Shown in pieces: positions 37,724 to 45,803 of a stretch of 64,000 bases of DNA; within the stretch, counting starts at the first letter, position 1, and every line of letters starts with the position of its first letter. The stretch spans positions 248,001 through 312,000 of the forward strand of contig NZ_JAIEZQ010000003.1 of assembly GCF_019679455.1 (NCBI RefSeq), written 5' to 3'. This DNA comes from Nocardioides jiangsuensis. Its GTDB lineage: Bacteria > Actinomycetota > Actinomycetes > Propionibacteriales > Nocardioidaceae. Both the position numbers and the translations under genes were made by a program. The notes beneath the pieces were generated by a model. It did no database searches, was not told the origin of the DNA, and saw only the letters and a program-made list of their open reading frames with translations.

Positions 37724-39000
37724 TGCGCGGCCTCCTTCGACGTGTCGGCGCTCTTCGCGGCCCCCGATGCGGTCTCGTCGGTCGTCCCGCCCCCGGCGTC
37801 GGGCCCGCCCGTCGTGTCCGGCGGCCCCTTCCCGCCGCGCAGGAGCACCAGCGCCGCGGGCGGGAAGACCAGCACCGACAGCAGACCGGCGCAGACCAGG
37901 GCAGCGGCGTTCACCGCGCTGAGCTCGCCGAGCTCCACCCCGATCTGGGTCGCCGCGACGATGAACGGCAGGGAGGTGGCCTGCAGGAGCGCAGCCGCGA
38001 CCGAGGCGCGCCGCCCGAGCATGGGCACGTACAGGGCGGCCGGGACCCCGCGGACGAGGAGGAGCGCCAGGAGGAACAGCGGCACCCGGGCCAGGGCCGA
38101 GGGGTCTTCGAGCAGGCCGGACAGGTCCAGGCGCAGCCCGCTGGTCACGAAGAAGACGGGGACGAGGAAGCCGTAGCCGATCGCCTCCAGCTTCGTGCGC
38201 AGGTGCGGGTGGCCGCTCGAGTCCTTGTCGATGGCCCCGATCACTGCCCCGGCGACGAAGGCGCCCAGGATGCTCTCCAGCCCGAACACCTCGGCGAGGA
38301 CGACAAACGCGACCAGCAGGAGCACGGCAAGGCGCACCCGGATCTCCGCGGTCGTGTCCTGCAGACGGAAGATCACGTCGCCGAGCCGCATCGACATCCC
38401 GGCCCGCATGGCGAGCACCACGGTCAGCACGACCAGGACGGCGAACGCGAGGGCGAGGACCACGCGCGAGCCGGTGCCCCCGGCGGACATCGAGAAGAGG
38501 AACGACAGCAGCAGCACGGCGCCGAAGTCGGCGACCGAGGAACCGGCGATCGTGGTCTGCCCGACCTCGGTGTCGACCTGGCCGGCGTCCTTGAGGACCG
38601 GGACGACGAGGCCGAGCCCCGTCGCGCAGAGGGCGGTGGCGACGATGAGCGGGCTGGTCACCCAGCCGCCCGCGGCGAACCCGGCCGCCGCTCCGAGTGC
38701 GAGGACGACGGTCACCGCGAAGCCGAGCAGCGCCGCGGTCAGCAGCCCACCCCGCAACCGGTGTACGTCGATCTCGAGCCCGGCCAGGAACAGCACGAAC
38801 GCGAGGCCGAGGATCGCCAGGATCGACACGGGCAGGTCGACCTCGACCCACCCGAGCACGGAGGGGCCGACGATCACGCCGGCGACGATCTCGAGCACGA
38901 TCGCCGGGACCCGCAGCCGTGGGGCGAAGCCCAGCAGCAGTGGCGCGAGCACGGCGATCGCCGCGACCGCGAGCAGGTTGTTGAACGACACATCGGGCAT
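37720..39000 (-). CDS. CPA2-family cation/proton antiporter
   Basis: A 426-residue KefB-like antiporter with about 12 hydrophobic segments. The membrane core includes GVIVGPSVLGW, FLAGLEIDVHRLRGG, ALCATGLGLVVPVL and GAFVAGAVIGAID, family signatures. The RCK/TrkA-N nucleotide-binding domain of full KefB/C is missing; a Gly/Asp/Thr-rich tail takes its place. It lies 11 nt after a flavin disulfide reductase gene. It may keep cytosolic pH or K+ during stress. Confidence 0.88.
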   Translation of the reverse strand: MPDVSFNNLLAVAAIAVLAPLLLGFAPRLRVPAIVLEIVAGVIVGPSVLGWVEVDLPVSILAILGLAFVLFLAGLEIDVHRLRGGLLTAALLGFAVTVVLALGAAAGFAAGGWVTSPLIVATALCATGLGLVVPVLKDAGQVDTEVGQTTIAGSSVADFGAVLLLSFLFSMSAGGTGSRVVLALAFAVLVVLTVVLAMRAGMSMRLGDVIFRLQDTTAEIRVRLAVLLLVAFVVLAEVFGLESILGAFVAGAVIGAIDKDSSGHPHLRTKLEAIGYGFLVPVFFVTSGLRLDLSGLLEDPSALARVPLFLLALLLVRGVPAALYVPMLGRRASVAAALLQATSLPFIVAATQIGVELGELSAVNAAALVCAGLLSVLVFPPAALVLLRGGKGPPDTTGGPDAGGGTTDETASGAAKSADTSKEAAQ

Positions 39001-39011
39001 GGCTGCACTCC

Positions 39012-40400
39012 TCAGATTCCGTAGGCCTCGAGCAGCCGCAGCCAGACCTCGCTCACCGTGGGGAACGAGGGCACCGCGTGCCAGAGGGTGGTGAGGGGGA
39101 CCTGCCCGACGACCGCGACCGTCGCGGAGTGGAGCAGCTCCTGCACGTCGGGGCCGGTGAATGTGGCGCCGACGATGACGCCGCGGGGCTCGTCGACGAC
39201 GATCTTGGCGGTGCCGTGGATGTCGTGCCCCTGGACGTAGGAGCCCGCGACCGCCCCCAGGTCGTAGGTCGCGGTCCGCACGGCGATGCCGCGGTCGCGG
39301 GCCTCGGCCTCGGTGAGCCCCACCGCGGAGACCTGCGGGTCGGTGAAGGTGACGCGCGGGACCGCGTTCGTGCTGGCTTGCTCGGAGATCTCCTTGCCGA
39401 GGATGACGTCGGCGGCGATGCGGGCCTGGTACTTGCCCATGTGGGTGAGGAGGGCCCGGCCGTTGCAGTCGCCGACGGCGTAGAGCCAGTCCCCGGAAAC
39501 GGCGGTCGAGCGCAGGCTGTCGTCGACGTCGACGTACCGGCCGGGCGTGAGGCCGACCGCGTCGAGCCCGAGGTCGTCGGTGGCGGGACGCCGTCCGACG
39601 GCCGCCAGGAGCTCGTCGCCCTCCAGCGTGCGGCCGTCCTCGAGAGTGGCGACGACCGGGCCGTCGACACCGCGCCGAACCACCTTGGTCATCCGTGCGC
39701 CCGTCACGACGGTGATCCCGTCGGCCTCGAGGCCGGTGCGCACCTCGTCGCCGACGAAGGGCTCCTCGCGGGCCAGGAGACGGTCCTGCCCCTCGAGGAT
39801 GGTCACCTCGTCGCTGCCGAGCCGCCTGAACGCCTGTGCCATCTCCACGCCCACGGCGCCGCCGCCGAGGACGAGCAGGCGGCGGGGGATCTCCTTCGCC
39901 GAGGTTGCGGACCGGTTGTCCCAGGGCGGGAGGTCCCTCAGACCTTCGATGGGCGGCAGGAACGGTCGGGTGCCCACGGCCAGGACGACCGCGCGGGATG
40001 CGCGCAGGCGTCGGTCGCCGTCGGCGGTCTCGACCTCCACCTCCCGCTCGGAAGCGAGCCGCCCGCGTCCGCGGACCAGGGTGATGCCCTTCTCGTCGAG
40101 CCAGGGGAGGGCTCCGCTGTCGTCCCAGCCACTGGTCATCTCGTCGCGCCAGGCCAGCGCCGCCGAGGCGTCGAGCCGGCCGGTCACGGCAGCAGAGGCG
40201 CCCGGGACGCGGCGCGCGGCCGCGATCGCGTCGCCCGGCCTGATGAGGGTCTTGCTGGGGACGCACCCCCAGAACGAGCACTCGCCGCCCACGAGCTCGT
40301 GCTCGACGAGCGCGACCCGGAGGCCGCCGTCGGCGCACCTGCCGGCGACGTTCTCCCCGGCGGGGCCACCGCCCACGACGATGACGTCGAATTGGTCCAT
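39012..40400 (-). CDS. FAD-dependent pyridine nucleotide-disulfide oxidoreductase
   Basis: A 462-residue class I flavin disulfide reductase (dihydrolipoamide dehydrogenase / mercuric reductase branch). FAD motif GGGPAGENVAG, redox-active C41-x4-C46 (GGECSFWGCVPSK), NAD(P) motif LGGGAVGVEMAQAF and a dimerisation domain with HAVPSFPTVSE are present. The Glu and Phe-Trp in the CxxxxC loop mark a branch of unknown substrate. It is 41 nt after the DM13 gene and directly before the antiporter, a possible KefF-like regulatory partner. Confidence 0.9.
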   Translation of the reverse strand: MDQFDVIVVGGGPAGENVAGRCADGGLRVALVEHELVGGECSFWGCVPSKTLIRPGDAIAAARRVPGASAAVTGRLDASAALAWRDEMTSGWDDSGALPWLDEKGITLVRGRGRLASEREVEVETADGDRRLRASRAVVLAVGTRPFLPPIEGLRDLPPWDNRSATSAKEIPRRLLVLGGGAVGVEMAQAFRRLGSDEVTILEGQDRLLAREEPFVGDEVRTGLEADGITVVTGARMTKVVRRGVDGPVVATLEDGRTLEGDELLAAVGRRPATDDLGLDAVGLTPGRYVDVDDSLRSTAVSGDWLYAVGDCNGRALLTHMGKYQARIAADVILGKEISEQASTNAVPRVTFTDPQVSAVGLTEAEARDRGIAVRTATYDLGAVAGSYVQGHDIHGTAKIVVDEPRGVIVGATFTGPDVQELLHSATVAVVGQVPLTTLWHAVPSFPTVSEVWLRLLEAYGI

Positions 40401-40441
40401 CTCTGCCTCCCTGGCAGCTGTGTGAGGTGAAGGGGCGGGCC

Positions 40442-41014
40442 TCAACGGCCCGGTTCGAGCTCTGCGGCGCCGAAGGAGACGCTGAACCGCTCGCACCAGA
40501 TCGACACGCTGGTGAGCTCGTCGAGGTCCACGTCGGCGGGCAGGGGGTAGTTCTGGTCGCCGACGTTGCCGCGCAGCGCGCCGAGATCGACGTACCTGCC
40601 GTCGTCGAAGACGAACCAGCCCGAGGAGCCGGTCTCGACCTCGGCGTCGGTGATCCAGACCCGCAGCGCGGGACCGTTCGAGGTCTCGAGGTCGTCGATG
40701 CGCAGGATCCGCTCGCCGCCGGGGAACCGCAGGACGCGGACCCTCCCCGTCGTGTCGTGCTCGTGGCTGACGAAGCGGCCCGACGCGACCACGGCGGGCG
40801 CGGTGCCGCCGGCGGCGGACGCACCCGGGAACGGATCGTCGACCACGTCGTCGACGAACAGCTTCCACGGCTGGAGCAGGTAGGCCCCGATCCCGGCCAG
40901 CACGAGGCCGACCACGACGGCGGGTACCACCAGCACCGGACGGAGCAGGCGACGCCGGGGGACCGGGACGCCGGCTCTGCCGGTGCTCCCGACCCTGTTC
41001 TGGGTGTCGGTCAT
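40442..41014 (-). CDS. DM13-domain membrane-anchored protein
   Basis: A 190-residue protein. One transmembrane helix (~24-47, VLVVPAVVVGLVLAGIGAYLL) anchors an outside DM13 domain (~75-185; SGRFVSHEHDTTGRVRVLRF, GPALRVWITDAEV, LRGNVGDQNYPLPADVDL, VSIWCERFSVSFGAAEL). DM13 is a predicted cytochrome/redox-linked domain with a conserved Cys. A candidate ECF promoter ends 9 nt before the ATG, so the transcript would be almost leaderless. Confidence 0.88.
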   Translation of the reverse strand: MTDTQNRVGSTGRAGVPVPRRRLLRPVLVVPAVVVGLVLAGIGAYLLQPWKLFVDDVVDDPFPGASAAGGTAPAVVASGRFVSHEHDTTGRVRVLRFPGGERILRIDDLETSNGPALRVWITDAEVETGSSGWFVFDDGRYVDLGALRGNVGDQNYPLPADVDLDELTSVSIWCERFSVSFGAAELEPGR

Positions 41015-41023
41015 GGGGGTGCT

Positions 41024-41050
41024 GTCCTGTCGGGGACGTCAGGCGTTACA
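41024..41050 (-). promoter_or_regulatory. Candidate ECF promoter, site A
   Basis: Minus-strand TGTAACGC (41050-41043), then 13 nt, then CAGGAC (41029-41024). A start of transcription 6-7 nt further on falls just before the DM13 ATG, and no SD sequence is visible. Spacing and both hexamer/octamer blocks match site B exactly. Confidence 0.55.
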
Positions 41051-41094
41051 GCGGTTGGACCACCGGTCCGCCCCCGAAGCCGGTCGCCCGGACC

Positions 41095-41760
41095 TCAGTG
41101 GGCGACGAGCAGGTGGGAGGCGAGCCACTCACCCTGACGTCGGCGTTCTGCCGCGGTGGCGTCGTGGCCGGCGGACCCGTCAGCGGCGACGGCGGCCGCC
41201 TTGGCGGTCACGAAGGCGGTCGTCGCGGTGCCCGCCGCCCAGCGCTCGGAGGAGCGCGCGGAGTCGGTGAACTTCGCCGCGTCGAGCGCGTAGCCCATGA
41301 GGGGGCTCACCACCTCGTCGGTGTCCTCCGCGATCCGTTCGGCGACGGCCTGGATCTCCTCGGTCGTGCCGCAGGCGGCCAGCCGCCCGGCGTCGGCGAG
41401 GCGATCTTCGGCCCGGAGCGCCTCGACGGCGAGATCGCGGACGCGCACGGTGCAGTCCTCGCAGAAGGCGACCGCCGCGTCCTGACGCCAGGCCCCCACC
41501 CGGTCGACCAGCCGGGCCCGACGGGCCAGGACGAAGCTCCCGTGTGGGACCACCTCGCCCTCCACCTCGACGGTGTAGAGCTCCTCGCACAACCAGTACG
41601 GCAGGTCCTCGGGCCGGAGCAGGTGCAAGCCACTGCGACAGGGCTCGAGCCGCGTAGCGGCCAGCCATTCCCCGGGGTGCCCGAGGCCGTCGGGCGCGGG
41701 CCACGTGTAGCCGCTGAAGGGGCCGAGCGCCCCGCGGGCGAGGAACTTGTACCAGGTCAT
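41095..41760 (-). CDS. Hypothetical protein of the sigma operon (221 aa)
   Basis: A 221-residue soluble protein. The N-terminal half (WYKFLARGALGPFSGYTWP, EPCRSGLHLL, ELYTVEVEGEVV, RRARLVDRVGAW) resembles DUF7666-like proteins built around a C-x-SGLH motif. The C-terminal half is Ala-rich helical. Several Cys (CRSGLH, WLCEEL, FCEDC) could be redox- or metal-active. It overlaps the anti-sigma gene by 4 bp, so it is co-translated with the sigma/anti-sigma pair and may modulate it. Confidence 0.75.
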   Translation of the reverse strand: MTWYKFLARGALGPFSGYTWPAPDGLGHPGEWLAATRLEPCRSGLHLLRPEDLPYWLCEELYTVEVEGEVVPHGSFVLARRARLVDRVGAWRQDAAVAFCEDCTVRVRDLAVEALRAEDRLADAGRLAACGTTEEIQAVAERIAEDTDEVVSPLMGYALDAAKFTDSARSSERWAAGTATTAFVTAKAAAVAADGSAGHDATAAERRRQGEWLASHLLVAH

Positions 41761-42002
41761 GAGGGCAACCTGTCCTGGAACATCTGGAGGACCTTGTCCA
41801 TGACCGCCTGGGGTACGTCCTCCTCCTGCAGCCGGCCGGTGAGCCCGATCGACGTACGCATCTGGTCGACGTAGTTCGTGCAGCCCTCACAGGTCAGCAG
41901 GTGCTGCTCCAGGGCTGCCCGCTGCTCGGCCGGGAGCGCCCCATCGAGGTAGTCGGTCAGCACGTTCACTACCTCACGGCACTGCACCTCGTCGGGGATC
42001 AC
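41757..42002 (-). CDS. Zinc-binding anti-sigma factor (ZAS, RsrA-like spacing)
   Basis: An 81-residue protein with no membrane segment. C8, H34, C38 and C41 give C-x25-H-x3-C-x2-C, the spacing of the redox anti-sigma factor RsrA. In that family, disulfide formation expels zinc and frees the sigma factor. The GTG start at 42002 overlaps the sigma stop codon (GTGA), the usual arrangement for cognate pairs. A soluble cytosolic redox sensor is inferred. Confidence 0.9.
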   Translation of the reverse strand: MIPDEVQCREVVNVLTDYLDGALPAEQRAALEQHLLTCEGCTNYVDQMRTSIGLTGRLQEEDVPQAVMDKVLQMFQDRLPS

Positions 42003-42703
42003 ACCTTCGCCCCCAGCCGTTCGACGTACTCGGAGACCGCGGCGCGCACCTTCGCGCGCCCCCGGTGGAGCAGGACCCGCTGGTTGGCCTCGCTCAGCTC
42101 GAGCATGGCACAAACCTCGCCGGCCGACAGGTCCTGACCGTCCCGGAGTGCGACGACGAGCCGCTGCGCCGGAGGCAGGGTGTCGACCGCGCGCTGGATG
42201 ACGTGACCGAGCTCGTCGGAGAGGAGATGGTCCTCGGGCAGCTCCCAGGCCGGCACCGGCTGGGCCCAGTGGCCCGACCATCGGTGGCTCTCGTCGAAGA
42301 ACGTGTCGGGCGGGAACGCCGGCTCCGCCTCCCGGTCGGTCACCAGGGACGAGAACGGAGTCGTACGCCGTTCGCGCACACCGCGCGTCTTGGCCTGGTT
42401 CGTCAGGATCCGGAAGATCCACGTCTTGAGCGAGGAGCGGCCCTCGAACCGGTCGAGCTGCTCGATGACAGCGACCCAGGTGTCCTGTGCGACCTCCTCG
42501 GCGACCGCGCGCGACGACACGTAGCCGCCCGCCACCCGCACCATCGTCGGGTGGAGCCGACGGACCAGCTCCGCGAAGGCGGCCTGGTCCCCACGTCGCA
42601 GCCGGGCCAGCCCGTCGTCCGCCGGCGCCTCGTCCCCGGGGGTACGAGGAACGGGAATCCACCCGGGCACCCGCGACCCGCTGCCGTCCTCCGTCCCGCT
42701 CAC
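41999..42703 (-). CDS. ECF sigma factor (sigma-70 family)
   Basis: About 234 residues. Region 2 (RRGDQAAFAELVRRLHP ... EEVAQDTWVAVIEQL ... SSLKTWIFRILTNQAKTRG) and region 4 (VDTLPPAQRLVVALRDGQDL, ELSEANQRVLLHRGRAKVR) are complete, joined by a long Trp-rich linker. The GTG at 42703 (VSGTEDGSG) is preferred; an upstream TTG at 42754 is possible. It heads the minus-strand cluster. No TGTAACGC box is seen before it, so autoregulation is not evident. Confidence 0.9.
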   Translation of the reverse strand: MSGTEDGSGSRVPGWIPVPRTPGDEAPADDGLARLRRGDQAAFAELVRRLHPTMVRVAGGYVSSRAVAEEVAQDTWVAVIEQLDRFEGRSSLKTWIFRILTNQAKTRGVRERRTTPFSSLVTDREAEPAFPPDTFFDESHRWSGHWAQPVPAWELPEDHLLSDELGHVIQRAVDTLPPAQRLVVALRDGQDLSAGEVCAMLELSEANQRVLLHRGRAKVRAAVSEYVERLGAKV

Positions 42704-42882
42704 CCGACCACCGAACGCTCCGCCGGAAGCGACTGTCAAGGCACTAGCCCTCAACCTGGGTAGGACGGGTCAGACCAGCTGTCCCCATCCGGTCCGATCG
42801 GTCCAGACGGCCGGTCTCCCGGGGCTGGCCCGGTGCCCGACGGGTGCCGAGGGCCTCGGCCCTGCTGGGTAGGGTCGGTGGC

Positions 42883-43602
42883 ATGACCCGAGCAGACGGA
42901 CGCGAGAACGACGAACTTCGACCCATCAAGATCACCCGCAACTGGCTCGACCACGCCGCGGGGTCGGTGCTGGTGGAGTTCGGCAAGACCCGGGTGCTGT
43001 GCGCGGCGTCCGCCTCCACCGGCGTTCCCCGCTGGCGCAAGGACTCCGGCCTCGGCTGGGTCACCGCGGAGTACGCGATGCTACCCTCGTCCACGCACAC
43101 CCGGTCGGACCGGGAGTCGGTGAAGGGCCGGATCGGCGGCCGTACCCACGAGATCTCCCGGCTGGTCGGCCGGTCGCTGCGCGCAATCATCGACTACAAG
43201 GCGCTGGGCGAGAACACGATCGTGCTCGACTGCGACGTGCTCCAGGCCGACGGCGGCACCCGCACCGCGGCGATCACCGGGGCGTACGTCGCCCTCGCCG
43301 ACGCGTGCGCGTCGCTGGGGGAGCGCGGCGCGCTCAAGGGGGACCCGCTGACCGGGTCCGTGGCGGCGGTTTCCGTCGGCGTGATCGACGGCGAACCGCG
43401 GCTCGACCTGCCCTACGAGGAGGACGTCCGCGCGCAGACCGACATGAACGTGGTGATGACCGGCGACGGGAACTTCGTCGAGGTGCAGGGCACCGCGGAG
43501 GGCGAGCCGTTCGACCGCAAGCTCCTCGACGCGCTGCTGTCGCTCGCGGAGAAGGGCTGCGCGGACCTCACCCGGATCCAGCAGGAGGCGCTGCGGGGAT
43601 GA
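42883..43602 (+). CDS. rph: Ribonuclease PH
   Basis: A 239-residue phosphorolytic 3'-5' exoribonuclease for tRNA 3' trimming. [47 protein letters not shown] (conserved Arg-rich phosphate site, split by domain) and [16 protein letters not shown] are typical. The ATG at 42883 follows TAGGGT (42870-42875) by 7 nt, so the transcript is leaderless. It overlaps rdgB by 4 bp. In M. tuberculosis it directly follows Rv1339; here 16 kb intervenes. Confidence 0.96.
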   Translation: MTRADGRENDELRPIKITRNWLDHAAGSVLVEFGKTRVLCAASASTGVPRWRKDSGLGWVTAEYAMLPSSTHTRSDRESVKGRIGGRTHEISRLVGRSLRAIIDYKALGENTIVLDCDVLQADGGTRTAAITGAYVALADACASLGERGALKGDPLTGSVAAVSVGVIDGEPRLDLPYEEDVRAQTDMNVVMTGDGNFVEVQGTAEGEPFDRKLLDALLSLAEKGCADLTRIQQEALRG

Positions 43603-44219
43603 CCCAGGTCTTCCTCGCCTCGCGCAACGCCAAGAAGCTCGCGGAGATGCAGCGCATCCTCGCGGTCTACGTGCCGGACATCGAGGTGCTCGGCCTCGAC
43701 GACGTCGCGCACTACGACGAGCCCGCGGAGACCGAGCCGACCTTCGAGGGCAACGCGCTGATCAAGGCCCGCGTGGCGGTGGAGGCCACCGGGCTCCCGT
43801 CGCTCGCCGACGACAGCGGCCTGTGCGTCGACGCGCTCAACGGCATGCCGGGCGTGCTCTCAGCGCGCTGGTCGGGGACCGCGAAGGACGACCGGGCGAA
43901 CAACGAGCTGCTGCTCGCCCAGCTCGAGGACGTGCCGGACGAGCGCCGTACGGCGCGGTTCCGCTGCGCGGTGGCGTTCGCCTACCCGGTGGGCGCCGGC
44001 GGGGTCACCGAGCACGTGGTGCACGGGGAGATGCCCGGCCACGTGATCCGGGAGATGCGGGGCGACGGGGGCTTCGGCTACGACGTGCTCTTCGTTGCCG
44101 ACGGACATGACAAGACGTCGGCGGAGCTGCCTCCGGACGAGAAGGACGCGATCTCGCACCGCGGCAAGGCGCTGCGCGAGATCGCGCCCGTCGTGGCCGA
44201 CGTGCTCGTCGGCCTGTGA
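43599..44219 (+). CDS. rdgB: XTP/dITP diphosphatase (RdgB/HAM1 family)
   Basis: A 206-residue nucleotide house-cleaning pyrophosphatase. Markers are [13 protein letters not shown] at the N terminus, [28 protein letters not shown] and [10 protein letters not shown]. It removes inosine and xanthosine triphosphates from the pool. Its ATG overlaps the rph stop (ATGA), so the pair is one operon ending at the hairpin 44248-44273. Confidence 0.96.
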   Translation: MTQVFLASRNAKKLAEMQRILAVYVPDIEVLGLDDVAHYDEPAETEPTFEGNALIKARVAVEATGLPSLADDSGLCVDALNGMPGVLSARWSGTAKDDRANNELLLAQLEDVPDERRTARFRCAVAFAYPVGAGGVTEHVVHGEMPGHVIREMRGDGGFGYDVLFVADGHDKTSAELPPDEKDAISHRGKALREIAPVVADVLVGL

Positions 44220-44247
44220 GCTGAGACCGGGCGTCCGGACCCGGCGT

Positions 44248-44273
44248 CCGGACCGGGGCGCTCGCCGGTCCGG
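44248..44273. terminator. Bidirectional terminator hairpin between rdgB and oxidoreductase
   Basis: CCGGACCGG (44248-44256) pairs perfectly with CCGGTCCGG (44265-44273) around an 8-nt loop, between convergent stop codons. The preceding bases repeat the block CGTCCGGACC twice. Confidence 0.55.
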
Positions 44274-44295
44274 GACGACATGGGTCGTCGGTGCC

Positions 44296-45219
44296 TCAGA
44301 TGGTGACGACGATCTTGCCGCGCGTGTGGCCGCTCTCGTTGGCCTGGTGCGCGTCGGCGATCTTCTCCAGCGGGTAGGTGTCGGCGACGTCGACGCGGAG
44401 CTTCCCGGCGTCCACGAGCTCGGCCAGCGCGTCGAGGTGCTCGCGCTCGGGACGGACGAACACGTAGGTCCCGCCGAGCTCGATCACCGTGTCGGCCTCG
44501 ATCACCGAGGCGATCCGCCGCACGTCCTTGACCTGCTCGGGTGCGTCGGCGAGGGCGTCGCCGCCGATCAGGTCGAGCACGGCGTCCACCGGGGCGTCGA
44601 GCTGCTCGCTGACCGGTCCCGCCTTGTAGTCGAGGACCGTGGTGGCCCCGAGGCTGCGCAGGTGGTCGTGGTTCTTGGGGCTAGCGGTGCCGATCACCTC
44701 GGCGCCGAGGGCGGCCGCGATCTGCACCGCGAAGTGGCCCACCCCGCCGGCGGCGGCGTGCACGAGGACCCGCTCACCGGCCTTGACCTGAAGTGCCTCC
44801 ACGAGCGCCTGGTAGGCGGTCATCCCGGCCAGCGGGATCGCGGCGGCCTCGTCGAAGGACAGGCTCTTCGGCTTGCGCGTGACGGTGCGCTGCGGCGCGG
44901 GCACGAGCTCGGCCGCCGTACCGAACTTCACGTCGTCGCGACGGACGTAGCCGTACACCTCGTCGCCGACCTCGAGGCCGGTGACGACGGCCGGGCCGAC
45001 CGCTTCCACGACACCCGCGACGTCCCAGCCCGGGATGATCGGCAGGTGGTGCGGGAACGCGCCCTGGAGGTAGCCCTCGCGAATCTTCCAGTCCACCGGG
45101 TTCACGCTGGTCGCCTTCACCCGCACCAGGACGGTGTCCGGGCCCACGGGCGGGTTGTCGACCTCGCGGACCTCGAGGACGTCGGCGTTCCCGAACTGGT
45201 CGTACACGGCTGCACGCAT
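44296..45219 (-). CDS. NADP-dependent quinone oxidoreductase (MDR superfamily)
   Basis: A 307-residue zinc-free medium-chain dehydrogenase/reductase. It starts RAAVYDQFGNADVLEVREV, has SVNPVDWKIREG and the NADPH motif VHAAAGGVGHFAVQ, and ends ESGHTRGKIVV. The zinc-binding cysteines of alcohol dehydrogenases are absent. It probably reduces quinones or enones with NADPH. It is monocistronic; GGAAGGAA precedes the ATG. Confidence 0.9.
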   Translation of the reverse strand: MRAAVYDQFGNADVLEVREVDNPPVGPDTVLVRVKATSVNPVDWKIREGYLQGAFPHHLPIIPGWDVAGVVEAVGPAVVTGLEVGDEVYGYVRRDDVKFGTAAELVPAPQRTVTRKPKSLSFDEAAAIPLAGMTAYQALVEALQVKAGERVLVHAAAGGVGHFAVQIAAALGAEVIGTASPKNHDHLRSLGATTVLDYKAGPVSEQLDAPVDAVLDLIGGDALADAPEQVKDVRRIASVIEADTVIELGGTYVFVRPEREHLDALAELVDAGKLRVDVADTYPLEKIADAHQANESGHTRGKIVVTI

Positions 45220-45320
45220 GCAGAGTTCCTTCCTCACGCGGATGTCTGTCTCCTGGGTACAAGGCGTGAGGCGCGGACGGTGTTCCTGGACCGGGACGCG
45301 TCGAAGGTCACGTTTGCCGG

Positions 45321-45713
45321 TCAGGCCCCGGGATAGATCCGGAAGCCCGACATCTTCTTGTGCGGGAACGAGGTGTAGAACCCGTCCGCGGAGTCCGTGA
45401 TCAGGTCCATCCGCAGCGTGTGCGTGGACTGGAACGTGGCCGTGGTGAGCAGCCGGGCGATGCCGCGGCGCCGGTGGTCGGGATGCACGGCGAGGAAAGA
45501 CAGGTGGGACTGGAGCACGCCGTCGCCGAGGGCCTGGGCCCAGCCCACGACCTGGCCGTCGGTGATCGCGACGTACGCCGTCGAGCCGGGCGCCGTGCAC
45601 ACACGCTCGACCGTGCACGGGTCGCTGAGCGAGGGCCACTGGACCGTCGTGCACAGCCGGGCGACGCCGGCCGCGTGCTCCGCCTCGAAGGGCACGATCT
45701 CCACAGAGCTCAT
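45321..45713 (-). CDS. GNAT-family N-acetyltransferase
   Basis: A 130-residue GNAT protein. The acetyl-CoA pyrophosphate loop is VHPDHRRRGIARLL (motif A, RRRGIA), preceded by HLSFLA, and followed by FYTSFPHKKMSGFRIYP, which matches small actinobacterial GNATs. The ATG at 45713 is 7 nt after TAGGGT (45721-45726 complement), so it is leaderless and divergent from the leaderless HNH gene. Substrate unknown. Confidence 0.88.
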   Translation of the reverse strand: MSSVEIVPFEAEHAAGVARLCTTVQWPSLSDPCTVERVCTAPGSTAYVAITDGQVVGWAQALGDGVLQSHLSFLAVHPDHRRRGIARLLTTATFQSTHTLRMDLITDSADGFYTSFPHKKMSGFRIYPGA

Positions 45714-45803
45714 GCCGCCGACCCTAGACGCGGTCGTCCACAGATGTGGCCGGAGCGCCTGAAGAGGCGTCGCGTCGTCGGTGCCTCTCCCTAGCGTCCT
45801 GGC

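Noticed and set aside
42734-42739. TTGACA on the minus strand as a housekeeping -35 for the sigma gene
   Set aside because: No matching -10 at 16-18 nt (GTTCGG only). It may also lie inside the coding sequence if the TTG start is used.
26816-42882. Attachment-site repeats or integrase for the 16-kb block
   Set aside because: I compared the two edges and found no shared direct repeat, tRNA or integrase gene. If the block moved, it left no visible att site.
44222-44262. Tandem CGTCCGGACC blocks as a CRISPR-like or iteron repeat
   Set aside because: There are only two short copies, forming part of a terminator-like hairpin between convergent genes.
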